Of a DNA stretch of 64,000 nucleotides, positions 1 to 11,400 are shown one piece after another. The position numbers and the translations under genes are program-made. The stretch comes from Okapia johnstoni (taxonomy: Eukaryota; Chordata; Mammalia; Artiodactyla; Giraffidae): NCBI GenBank assembly GCA_024291935.2, contig CM044315.1, positions 55,154,385 to 55,218,384 of the forward strand, given 5' to 3'. The notes beneath the pieces were generated by a model that saw only the letters and a program-made list of their open reading frames with translations, was not told the DNA's origin and made no database searches. Position 1 is the first letter of the stretch; each line of letters opens with the position of its first letter.

Positions 1-221
1 CTTGTTTGGAACAATGCCTAACATGTTAAGCTCTCAATAAATGATAGCTATTATACTATTGTAACTTTTATTATTACCTATAATATTTTTTCCTCTTGCC
101 CAGTTGGGGAACTCCTATACATTCTTCAAAACCCGGTCTGGACATTACTTCCTCCAGAAAGGTTTTCAGATCATGCAACTTTAATATCCTCCAGATAGAA
201 TTAATAACTTCTTCTTCTATC
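1..221. other. Upstream flank, no gene
   Basis: AT-rich non-coding sequence. The first 60 bases resemble the tail of an old mammalian interspersed repeat, with AATAAA-like and short direct motifs. I see no exon or promoter signal here. Confidence 0.4.
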
Positions 222-680
222 AATTCAGTTCAGTCACTCAGTCGTGTCCGACTCTTTGCAACCCCATGGACTGCAGCACGCCAGGCGTCCCTGTCCATCA
301 CCAACTCCTGGAGTTTACTCAAACTCATGTCCATCGAGTCAGTGATGCCATCCAACCATCTCATCCTCTGTCGTCCCCTTCTTCTCCCGCCTTCAATCTT
401 TCCCAGCATCAGGGTCTTTCAAATGAGTCAGTTCTTCATATCAGGTGGCCAAAGTATTGGAGTTTCAGCTTCAACATCAGTCCTTCCAATGACTATTCAG
501 GACTGATTTCCTGTAGGATGGACTGGTTGGATCTCCCTTCAGTCCAAGGTACTCTCAAGAGTCTTTTACAACACCACAGTTCAAAAGCATCAATTCTTCT
601 GTGTTCAGCTTTCTTTATAGTCCAACTCGCACATCCATACATGACTACTGGAAAAACCGTAGCCTTGACTAGATGGACAT
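222..680 (-). mobile_element. BovB (RTE) LINE 3' fragment
   Basis: The + strand reads as the reverse complement of the BovB 3' end. It opens with the TTCAGTTCAGTC terminal repeat motif and runs into the C-terminal part of the reverse-transcriptase ORF (remnants of [22 protein letters not shown] and RVPWT on the minus strand). It is 5'-truncated near 678. The frame is broken and cannot encode an active protein. A clear TSD was not found. Confidence 0.9.
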
Positions 681-1384
681 TATCACATATAATTTTGATT
701 CTTGTGTTTTGCATAATGTATTATGTAGGAGTTATTTTTGGCAGGGGTTGGGGGTGTTATGGAGGTAGTGATGAAGTTGGTTTAAGAAAGAAGACATTTG
801 AGAGAATCAGCTGTCAGGGTAAATGGGACCTTGGAAAGATAAACAAAGTAAGATCTTTAGGACATTGCTAACTCCTCTCCCCTCCAGTTCCCTACAGCTT
901 TAGTTATTTTGTCAAAGTCAGATTTATGTCCTTTAGAATTTGACACTAGGTCAAGGTTGGCCATGAATTAGTCCAGTGATATTTCAGTTACACTAGTATT
1001 GTTTGCCATCCTTCAAGTTGCACTCCTCATGCTTTAACTCTGACGCTTGCCGGAAATTCATTCATCCAACAAATATTTGAGTGACCTACTCTCTCTGTCT
1101 GCTGAATAGCCTGTTTTCCAAGGGCCGTTTCTAAACTTTGTGGTGATTTTACACTTAAGCATTAAAATTTGCCTCTCCTTTTTTTTTTTTTCCGTTCATC
1201 CCAACGCTTTGCATCCACTTCATTCGCAGTTATACCTTGTGCTCAAGTGTTTGACTATTTTTCCTCTTCTAATGACACATACACACACTAACACAATGTA
1301 TGGCACAAAGTAGATGCTTAACAAATGCTTATTGAATGAATGTCCTGTTGTGCATTTCAGTGACATCATATCCTGTGTGCCTGG
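681..1384. other. Intergenic flank upstream of the CpG island
   Basis: Unique-looking AT-rich sequence with a poly-T run near 1180-1191 and a short AC-rich stretch near 1268-1290. The piece around 1316-1340 resembles the 3' tail of an old MIR/L2-like repeat. No gene is supported. Confidence 0.4.
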
Positions 1385-1675
1385 GTGTCCGTCTGCACTC
1401 ATCTCCGGGAAGCCCGGAGGTCGCAGGGTTTAAGTCACTCTTTATAAGGTGCATCGAATATCTCAAACACAGGCTCAGGTTGCAGACTTCCCACAAGAAG
1501 CGCAGCCATCGGGAGTGCTGGATCTTCTCTTCTGGTTCAGAGACTCCAGCTGGGGGCCGAAACCAGCTGCCTGGTAGGCCCCGGCGTTCCGCAACTCTGG
1601 GAATAGAACGTGCGAGGGCGGGAGCAGGCAGCTCACTTATCGCGTTGTTTCCTCCCTCCTCCCTCCCGGGGGAGT

Positions 1676-1685
1676 TCTCGCGAGA
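1676..1685. promoter_or_regulatory. TCTCGCGAGA palindromic promoter element
   Basis: An exact 10-bp palindrome, extended on its right by GA. This element is over-represented in bidirectional CpG-island promoters and has been linked to Kaiso/ZBTB-type binding. Its place just upstream of the YY1-like site fits a core-promoter role. Occupancy is inferred. Confidence 0.65.
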
Positions 1686-1696
1686 GAAGCCAGGGG

Positions 1697-1706
1697 AAGA
1701 TGGCCG
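1697..1706 (+). promoter_or_regulatory. YY1-like AAGATGG site with a short uORF
   Basis: AAGATGGCCG matches the first eight positions of the YY1 promoter consensus AAGATGGCGGC. The ATG inside it (1700) has A at -3 and G at +4. It would start an 8-codon frame ending at TGA 1724-1726 if transcription begins upstream of it. Confidence 0.45.
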
Positions 1707-1892
1707 TGCCCTGTTTTTCGGAGTGAGGCAGTGGCGGCGGCTGTGGCGGTGGGGACGGGAATCCTAGTGTCGTGGGCACTTGAGCTGTAGCTCCCCCCAG
1801 CGAGCGCGCGTCCCTTCGTGCCTAGGCGAGAGCCGGCTCTTCTTCCTCCGGGAGATGCGTTTGTCCCGGGCTTCGGGGCGCTCTGGGAGTTC

Positions 1893-2006
1893 ATGCTGCG
1901 CTGGAGTATCCTGGCCACCGCTCTAATCGCCTTGTGCCGCCGCAGCGCCCGCTTCGTCGCCAGCGGTGAGCCTCCTGGATTCCCTCTCTGCCCGTGGCGG
2001 CGATGA
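1893..2006 (+). CDS. Candidate uORF of 37 codons overlapping the ANKRD13C start
   Basis: An ATG at 1893 opens a 37-codon frame whose product would begin MLRWSILATALIALC. That N-terminus is short and hydrophobic, followed by arginines. Its TGA (2004-2006) overlaps the ANKRD13C ATG (2003-2005) as ATGA. This arrangement would let terminating ribosomes restart on the main frame. A second, overlapping uORF runs from ATG 1855 to TAA 1926. Both matter only if they lie in the mature 5' UTR, which is likely from position but not proven. Whether the peptide itself is functional is unknown. Confidence 0.4.
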   Translation: MLRWSILATALIALCRRSARFVASGEPPGFPLCPWRR

Positions 2007-2447
2007 CCGGGGAGAAGATCCGCTCATTGCGGAGGGACCACAAGCCCAGCAAAGAAGAAGGGGACCTGCTGGAGCCTGGGGATGAGGAAGCGGCGGCTGC
2101 CCTCGGCGGCACCTTTACCGGAGGCAGGATTGGCAGTGGCGGCAGCGGCAAGAGCAGTAGAGCCTGTCATAAGATCTTCAGTAACCATCACCACCGGCTA
2201 CAGCTGAAGACAGCTCCGGCCTCCTCCAATCCCCCCGGCGCCCCGGCCCTGCCGCTGCACAATTCCTCCGCGACTCCCATCTCCCAGTCCCCGGCTCTTT
2301 TAGCGGGCACCAACCCCATTGCTGTCGTCGCAGGTGGAGGCAATTGCCCTGCACACTACCCGGTGCACGAGTGCGTCTTCAAGGGGGATGTGAGGAGACT
2401 GTCCTCTCTCATCCGCACGCACAATATCGGGCAGAAAGATAATCACG
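2003..2447 (+). CDS. ANKRD13C: ANKRD13C exon 1 (coding part)
   Basis: Encodes residues 1-148 plus the first base of Gly149. The start is the ATG at 2003 ([11 protein letters not shown]). An in-frame GTG nine bases upstream is not needed. Context is G at -3 and A at +4, so moderate. The donor is CACG|GTGAGG at 2448. It covers the disordered N-terminus with a basic start, an acidic patch ([13 protein letters not shown]), a Gly/Ser-rich run, HHH and Pro/Ala stretches, then the first ankyrin-like repeat ([16 protein letters not shown]). Confidence 0.95.
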
Positions 2448-5400
2448 GTGAGGAGTGCTCGCCCCTGTCCACCTTTCCTTCCTAGAGCCTAGGTTGCGCC
2501 TCCTCAGGCCTCTCAAATCCTAGGCTTCTATAAATCCTAGGCTTCCATCGGACTGTTCTTTCCTCTCCTTTGCCCATCATCCGAGCCAAATGCCCGTAAA
2601 TCATGTAATAGCATGCCAGTGGTCTGGGGATTGGTTCTTGTGGGTGCAAAGGAATGTCTCTTCCTTGCCTTCTTCAAACTGTTCTATAGAAGCTGTTTTA
2701 TCTTTGAGTCAGGGCTTTAGTTGATTCTTGACAATAAGAAATTTTAGACTGCCTCTCATCCAGCCTGGTCGTCATCCTTGTTTATTGAATTGTATCTTCT
2801 TTTTCTACCCCCTTTCCACCCTTGGGATCTTGAATTTTGAACATATAAATTGCCCACCTCCCTTTATTGTCCAGGTACAGAACCCAACCTGGCTGCAACT
2901 GGTTATGATTTCTACACTCCATAGGCTGTCTGTTTCTTTCTTTTTCCTTCCGCTTTTAGGAAGCTTAGTTTGGTACCAAGTGTTTACACTTTTGCAAGTG
3001 TTTTGTTTTCTGAAAGCAACAGTACCAATTTGTTGGCATTTGATACCAAGAGCAAGTAGTGACTTACAAATGGCTAAGATTTTGTTGAAGCAGAGCTTAA
3101 GAGTTTTACACTTATTTCACATTGATAATTGCTGATAGTAATTAAAACATTACTTGATGACCTGTGATGAAAAATAGTACTATGATTTTTCATAGTAACT
3201 TCCTCATATCCTACATGAAAACATGTAGTGTCATTTGTTATTCAAGGACTGTATTTCTACTTTTTGCTTTAACTTATTAGCTGATTTTTTTCTGTTTCTT
3301 CTAAAAACAAAATGTGATTGAGTTGACTGTGATGTGATTGACTTTATTTTACTGTGATTTAAGCCACAGTAAAATAAAGCTAATGTAAACACTGATATTT
3401 TCAGCATTTAATAGATAGGCCATTTTAAACTGGGTACTTGGCAAATATTGTTAATAGTTCAGCTTTTAACCGAACATGAGAACTGTATACATTCAATTAG
3501 AACACACTCAATTCTGTGCTCCAAATAGTATAACACATTAATGAAATACATGCCTGTTGAATAAGCTTCCTTAATTCCATTGGACTCTAGGCTTCTTATC
3601 TACAATTAGGGCAAAAACTGAGGTTAAAAAAAAAAAAGTAAGATTTCCACTGTTTGTATAATTCTCTGACAACTGCATTTGTATTCTGAATTTACAGTAT
3701 TGTAATATTACTGTCATTTATTAAAAATCAAACCCCCAAAATGTTCCTAAAAGCTGCACCCAGTGTTTCATTCTTAAGTTTATTTAATTACTTTACTATT
3801 GTTGCAACAGCAGCATATTGTTTGTTGATAGTAATTATATTTTAACCCTTTGGGAAACCGTTTTTAGTGGGAGATCTATTGCAGCTTTGGATGTTTAGAA
3901 TGTTTTTCAGTTTTGATCTTCATAGTAGCTATATAAAAGGTTTATCTTATAGCCACTGCCTTTAAAATATTACCATTTAAGGGTTCCATTATATTGAAAT
4001 ATACCTGAAAACAGTTGAAACTTTGTTTTTGAGGGATGATTCCCTTTGGAAGAATCGAGAGGTGACTGACTGTTTAAGTATGATAGTATGATGTTAGAAC
4101 TGATTTTCTTGATTGAGCGCAGAAGGTACTGAATTGCAGGATTATTGAGCTTGCATGTCTGTCATCTAGCAGATGAGAGCTGGTTTGTTAAAGTACAAAT
4201 TCTGCTCAAAGTAATTAGACTCCTAAATACCTTTAAACTCTTTTCCATAGCCTACTGAACTTCTTTTTTAAAATCATTTTAATATACTAAATGCTTGCAT
4301 TCTACTTAGCTGCCCTTACTTTGTTGATTTTTTTTAATTGAAGTATAGTTGACTTACAGTGTTCAGGTGTACAGCAGAGCGACTCAGTTTTATATACATA
4401 AACACACACACACACACGTATTTTAGATTTTTTTCAGATTCTTTCCTGTTTTAGATTATTACAAGATATTGAATATAGTTCCCTGTGCTGTATAGTTCAG
4501 TTCAGTTTAGTTCAGTTGCTCAGTTGTGTCCGACTCTTTGCGACCCCGTGGACTGTAGCACGCCAGGGCTCCCTGTCCATTACCAACTTCCGGAGCTTGC
4601 TCAAACTCATGTCCATTGAGTCGGTGCTGCCATCCAACCATCTCATCCTCTGTCGTCCCCTTCTTCTCCCGCCTTCAGTCTTTCCCAGCATCAGGGGAAA
4701 GTGCTATACAGGAGGTCCTTGTTATCTGTTTCATATGTAGTAGTATGCATCTGTTTATCCCACTTTTTACCCCCTCCTTCTCCTTTGGTAATCATAATTT
4801 TTTTTTTATGTCTGTGAGTTTATTTCTGTTTTGTCAGTGAGTTCATTTGTATCACTTTTTATTTATTTGAATTCATTAATTTTTGGCTGCACTAGGTCTT
4901 TATTGCTGTGCCTAGGCTTCTCATTGTAGTGGCTTCTTTTGTTATGGAGTACAGGCTCTAGAGCACTGGCTCAATATTTGTGGTACACGGTCTTAGTTGC
5001 CGTGAGGAATGCAGAATCTTCTAGGACCAGGGATTAAGCCCATGTTCCCTGCATTGGCAGGTGGATTCTTAATCGCTGGAGCACCAGGGAGGTGCATATC
5101 ATTTTTTTAGATTCCCCATGTAAGTGCTGTCTTATGATACTTGTCTTTCTCTGACTTATTTCACTTAGACTGATAATCTCTGGGGTCATCTATGTTGCTG
5201 CAAATGGCATTATTTCAGTCTTTTTTATGGCTTAGTAATATTCCACTGTCTATTTATACCACATCTTCTTTATTCATTTATCTATCCATGGACATTTAAA
5301 TTATTTCCATGTCTTGGTTATTGTAAATCATGCTGCTGTGAACTTTGGGGAGCATTTATCTTCAAATTAGAGTTTTTGTCTTTTCTGGATATATACCCAG

Positions 5401-8400
5401 GAGTGGGATTGTTGGATCCTCTGTTAACTCTAGTTTTTTTAAGGACCCTCTATATGGTTCTCCTTAATGGCTGCACCAATTCACATTCCTACCAGCAGTG
5501 ACACTGTTGATATTTTTCATGAATATAACCAGTGTTTCACATACTGGTGGAGAGTGTAATTGTTGTTTTCTGCAATATATGGATACATTCTCATCTCCTA
5601 CAGTAAGGACTCCTAGAAAGAGTAGCTTCTATTTAACGTTGTTCTTGTTTAGTTGCTAAGTCATGTCCAACTCTTTGTGACCCCGTGGACTGTAACCCAC
5701 CAGGCTCCTCTGTCCATTTGAGTTTCCAGGCAAGAATACTGGAGTGGGTTGCCATTTCCTTCTCCAGGGGATCTTCCCAACCCAGGGATCAAACCTGTTT
5801 CCTGCTCCACAGGTGGATTCTTTATCATTGAGCCTCTGGGGAAGTCCATTTCTGTTTAATATGCTACTTCTTCAATCTTTTCACTTATAGCTGCATAAGT
5901 TTGCTACTATGTTTACATTACTTTTACTCTTGAGAGTTTATTAACCTAGATATTTCATTAATTTTTTTTGGAATATTTTTCCTTTCAAATTACAGGAGAT
6001 AAAGGCATTTTAAGTTGCCTAACAAAAACAAGCTATGTGTTATATTTGGATTGTTAAAACATGATAAATACATAGCAGAATCATCTACTCATTCAGGTGC
6101 ATAGCAGAGCCATACAATTATACCACATCATATGACATAGTTGTATGTTCACTTGACATTCCTTCCATAATATAATGGTGATGATGCTCATGATCATAGT
6201 TTATTGAACATGTCAGCACTATGCTAAGTGTTTACATACATTATCACATCTAATTCTCACAATAACCCTGCAAAGCAGATAGTTTTATTCTTGTTTTAAA
6301 GGAGGAAACTGAAGCCTTGAGGCACAAGAAAACTTTGCCAAAGTTGCATGCTTCGTATAAGTTCCAAAATGGGGAACTGAACTAACAGTGAGGGCTTCAA
6401 AGCCCATGATCAACCTCTGTAAATTTTCTGTTAATCAGGACCCACTAATTTGCAAAGAAGTCAGTTTTAATAATGTGTATGTGGCATTTTATGGCAAAGT
6501 TCTTTGATATATATTTTCTCATTTAGTACCTATAGAAAGATAATGCTATTAAACAGCTCTCAGAGATTTCCCGTACAGCCCAGATCTCTCACTATTGTTT
6601 GTTATTTTTCTTTTTCATGTAATGGCACAGATAAATGCGCTGCCTTGTCCACATGATACCCGTTTAGATACTTGACAAGCAAGAGCTATCATGTTCTTCC
6701 TATCTTCAAGTTAAACATTTCTAACTTCTGTATCCATTCTTCATAGGACATGATTTACAAAGTGCTAAGAATGGTCCCTGAAACATAGTGAATACTATAA
6801 AACTGTATTAAATAAGTAAGTGAAGATCTTAGTCATCTTTTAGTGAAACTCGAGTTGCTTAGTCTTTCCTTTGAGGATGGAAAGAACCAACCTTAGTGTT
6901 GAAGTTATAGTAGCCTCATAAACAAAGACAAAGAGATTATATTTATTGCTCTAAGTGATACACATTTAGTAATGTGCATTACTAAAGAGCACACATTAAA
7001 TAATATAGTGAAATAATATGTGGATTTTTTACAATGTTGTTTATTCTCAGTGGTTGTCTTCCTATTCTAATCTCTTCTTGTGCTTTTATTTTAAACCTCA
7101 GAACAGAACTTTACATTTATTATTTATCTTGTTAGTCTTGATCCTTTATTCTATCTACCTTGAAAGCTTTTTGAATTCTATAGAGAGTAGATAGTGCGTG
7201 GTCATCTGTGTCTGACTTTTTGTGACTCCATGGACTGTAGCCCTCCAGGTTCCTCTGTCCATGGAATTTTCCAGGCAAGAATACTGGAGTGGGTTGTCAT
7301 TTCCTCCTTCAGGGGATCTTTTCAACCCAGGGATTGAACCTGCATCTCTTGCGTCTTCTGCGTTGACAGGCAGATTTACCACTGTGACAACTGTTACTGG
7401 ATCCTAATTTGGTCACTGTTTAGCTCACTATTCATTAGCTCTTTCAGTTTGTAATGATCTTGGAATTGAAACACTTCCTTTGGTGTGTGTGTGTGTGTAT
7501 GTGTGTATTTATAAGTTATTGTCAAATTGAATAGGGGGAGGGATAGAGCTTTTTTTTTGTGGAAAAATGTTAGTTTAGTTTGAGTTGCTTTTTCTGAGCC
7601 ATCAGTTATACTGGGGAATATTGTATTTGGATCCAAACATATTGCTTGAAATGTAAGTTAAATACAGTAACAGTCATAATATCATCTATATACTGTGTTC
7701 AGAAATGGCAATGATTTTGACTCATGGTATATTTAGTAACAGTTTTGTTTGAGGGGGGAAAAAGATACATTATACATACAAAAATTGATTCAACTCTATA
7801 TCATTAGTGTATCTTTAGCTTTATACTACTTTTTTTTTTAAGTATAGGATTAAAGTTTTAAGTCTAAGCTTTTTTTTCACATTGAGTGTAAGGATTTTTC
7901 TGACTTTTTTTGCCATTAGTATTTAAAGAAAGCATCATAATGTGCTTTTTTTTTTTTTTTTTACAGTTGGTGGTAATGATTTTTATTTCTTCTTTAGAAC
8001 TGAGAATGATTGTGAAGTTTATAGAAGACTTTCTTGATTTTGACTGCATTTCCTATTTGTTAAACTTGTAATTTTTTTTCCCCTTAATTGAGTTAAATAT
8101 CTTTGGAAGTTAAGCACCTTATCTTGGAAACTAGTCAAAAGCTTTTAGGTGCTAAAGTGATGAAAATCCTTGATCTATGAATTGCTTAAACCAGCCTTTC
8201 CTAGATATGGAAAAATTTTGATCTATTCTGAGAGATTTGGCAGTTTGTACAGCCTTTAATTACATTATCTGGCATGGGACAAGCCATTTTCTCTATACAC
8301 AGTTAATTTTCATTTTTTTACTGAGTTGTAATCTTCTTGAAGCTCTTTTACATAGTGATTAGAGATTTCAAATTCAAGATAAAATTCGTTTTGAGACTAT

Positions 8401-11400
8401 TCCTACCAATGCAAGTGACTCAGTGAAGTGATAAAGAAACGGTCAACTTGTGTCTGGTGGCTGGCAGGTTTCTTCAGACAGAAATTTTAAAATATCTTAC
8501 ATTCAGAAAGTTTAAAAATGTACACTTGAATATGGAGGCAATAGGATAGTCTGTTTGGTGCCCATGCAATATGTTTATTCTGGCTTATTCTGTATAAATT
8601 GATCTTCCTTTTGATACTATTCTCTGTTTTTAGTCCCTAATATTCATGAGGGGTGATGCACAATAAGTTGTTTGTTTGAGAAGAGGTGACTATAAAGATA
8701 AACTTTGCATGGCAAAAAAAATCTTGAAGTCTTATTTTAGTCAAGAGGCACATCTTTAAATGAACACTAGTGGTTTTGTATCTGTTCTCATATTTTGTAG
8801 TCTTTTCTGAATTTTGTTTTTTGGAAGACATGCTTCCTTTTTCCTCGGATTAAAAAAAGTGGTTTCTGGAAGCCCAAGATAATCCATTAAAGTTTTCAGC
8901 ACTGATGCTGGGTATGAGGCTGATTTGGCTGTGAAATCTGTCACTCCACTGATCTGTGGAGTTGATTAATTGATCTTCATGGTTATATAAATGATGACCG
9001 TCCTCCTTTCACTTTTCCTGTGTGTATATATCCGACCAGATAGGACTGTCCTGGGGTTAAATGACTATGCTTCCCAATGCCATCATCATTAGCACTGTAG
9101 AATGTGAACTGCTGCTTAAACCTGGGATATGAACACATCTTCTGGAGACCTACTTCCACTGAACTACGGTAGAAGTAGGAAGGTCTGACCTTCCAACTTG
9201 GCAAAAAAGGAAGCAGAAATGAGCAGTTACTGATGATAATGTGTCCTGGGCATCAGCAATGAGGCAGGACAATTCGGAAGGACTTACTGGAGAACTGAGT
9301 ATGTTGGTTCCAAGTTAATGACATTCTTAAGTCACAGAAATCTAAAGAGTACAAGGTCATTGTCAGGATGCTTTGTGTTCTAAAAAATGAGTGTAGTTTC
9401 TCAAAAATTGGTTGGGGGTTGAGCAGACAAAGAATATATTCCTGTTCATATTCCTATGTCATCTGTTTTACCTGGAGAGAGATGGAAGGTCAGTTTTAGA
9501 GCAAGACAGAAGCGTGTCAAATGAGCGTAGGAAGAAAAGAAACAATCTCTTTTCTAACTGTTTCAAGATTATCAATACTGTTCATTACCAGGATATGTGA
9601 GGTTTAACTCGGTGGTTGGTTGCGTTTCATCTGTTTTTGAGCCTGTTAGTCTTGTTGATATCCCAAAGATTATCTGCAAAACTAGAAGGCATTTTTTATG
9701 TATCAGATCTGAGTTTGAGACCATGCTTCTCTACAAACTGGATTTTATGTAATTATACTATTTATTTAAGCTGCTGAAATAAGTAGATATAATAATATCT
9801 ATGTCTTGGGGCATTATTTTCTTATATGGGAGACTGTACTTGAACATAATGTTGAAGGCTCATATCATAGTAGCAATTAATATAAATAACCTTGCTCTCA
9901 CATTTGCTATGACATAACTTTTAGCAGAGGACACTAGTTTTTGAGGTTTAGCTAGAGCTTCATTCAGTTGAGGTTTTGTATCTGATACTTGAATTTATAC
10001 TGCCTATCAGTTTGCTACAAGGTTAGGTTTATTTGTCTCTCCTGTAAGTCATCTTTAGTCTACTACTGGTATAACTCGGTTCATGCCTGTCATATGCTGT
10101 CATCACTTTTGTTTGTTTTGGGGTGTTTCTAATTTGGATTTTATTTTTCTGCATGTATCTTTCAGTTGTTTCTGTCTTTCCTACTTTTAATCTTTTAGTT
10201 GAGATCCAAAAGAAGGGAAAATCTGAAGGAATAAATATACTTTAAAAAGAGTTCACTAGATAAACCTTCTGAAGGGAGCTGTAGATAAAGTCAAGCACCT
10301 AAATAAATGTTAAATTCAGTATCAGGTTAGCGGTATATTCCAGTTTACAATAACTTCATATACCTTCCAGGTATATGAACAACCACAACAAATTGCATTT
10401 GGATTCTTGGGTGTAGATATCTGTCAGGTTTGTTAATTCATCCTCTCTTAATCAGCATAGTGCTGAATTCTGTGAAGCCACCAGTGAGTGCTATGTTGCT
10501 CATCCTTTTGGACATTGGTTGGCTTTCATAGAGAATCATGTGGAGACTTGCATTGTCCTGGGTAAAATGCTTTTTGGAGAGTAAAAACAGATTTTAACAC
10601 TATTCTGATGGTTCTTTATGAGAAGATCCCCTGGAGGAGGGCATGGCAACCCTCTCCAGTATTCTTTCCTGGAGAATCTAATGGACAGAGGAGCCCAGTG
10701 GGTCCTTAGGGTCACAAAGAGTTGGACATGACTGAAGCAACTTAGCTTGCTTGCTAATGGTTCTTTATAGTTTTTTCCCCCCATTTTTTTGGTTCATTCA
10801 TTCCTTCATTTAACTGATATATACTGAGCTCCTGATAATGTGATAAACAGTGTTTTAGGTTCTGGGGTTACTTAGAGCAGTGAACAAAATGAACAAAGTC
10901 TCTGCTCTCAGGGAGCTTACATTCTAATGGGGCAAGATAAATACTAAACAAACTAATAAATATATGGTAATATTCTTTGGTGTCTCAGATGGTAAAGAAT
11001 CTGCCTGCATTGCAGGAGATCCAGGATCAATTCCTGGGTCGGGAAGATCCCCTGGAGAAGGTAAGGGTTACCCACTCCAGTATTCTTGCCTGGAGAACTC
11101 CTTGGACAAAGGAGCCTGGTGGGTTACAGTCCATGGGGTTGCAAAGAGTTGGACACAACTGAGTGACTGACACAGCAACAACATGATGATAAATATTGTA
11201 GCATAAAATAAAGCAAAGTGAAGAGGACAGAGAGTGCTGGCAGTATAGGGAGGGGAGGTTAGGGTCTGGGAAGATATCAGGGATGAGAAAAATTAGAGCA
11301 GTTACTTAAAATTAGGGAGCTATTTTCTAGAAGAAAAGAATTTCAGGCAGAGAATTGCAAATAGAAAGAAAGGTACCATGTTCAAGGAATAGGAAGAAGG

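Larger units (their letters stand above)
1385..2460 (+). promoter_or_regulatory. ANKRD13C: CpG-island promoter of ANKRD13C
   Basis: CpG density and GC content rise abruptly near 1385 and fall again after exon 1. The island contains a perfect TCTCGCGAGA palindrome at 1676-1685 and a YY1-like AAGATGGCCG at 1697-1706. Both are typical of TATA-less housekeeping promoters. In human the equivalent promoter is divergent, with a non-coding transcript (ANKRD13C-DT, formerly HHLA3) running the other way. A similar minus-strand transcript is possible here but is not shown by the sequence. The transcription start site cannot be placed precisely; about 1690-1800 is my inference. Confidence 0.8.
4326..5575 (-). 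mobile_element. L1 3' end with nested insertions
   Basis: The + strand shows the reverse complement of an artiodactyl L1 3' region: poly-T at 4327-4337, then AATTGAAGTATAGTTGACTTA, then decayed ORF2 C-terminal sequence to about 5575. It is interrupted by BovB (4496-4700) and by a CHR-type SINE (about 4863-5095). An AC microsatellite sits at 4401-4418. The ORF is broken throughout. Confidence 0.8.

Noticed and set aside
266..871. 201-codon + strand frame
   Set aside because: Antisense translation of a reversed BovB fragment continuing into flank; not a gene.
1336..1767. 143-codon + strand frame upstream of ANKRD13C
   Set aside because: Arg/Ser/Gly-rich translation of promoter sequence with no family signature. 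It probably starts upstream of transcription.
1637..2151. Minus-strand open frames of 93 and 86 codons in the CpG island
   Set aside because: They lie opposite the 5' UTR and exon 1 in very GC-rich DNA, where long frames arise by chance. No recognisable protein is encoded.
2728..3135. 135-codon frame in intron 1
   Set aside because: Phe/Leu-rich translation of pyrimidine-rich intron sequence with no homology recognised and no splice context.
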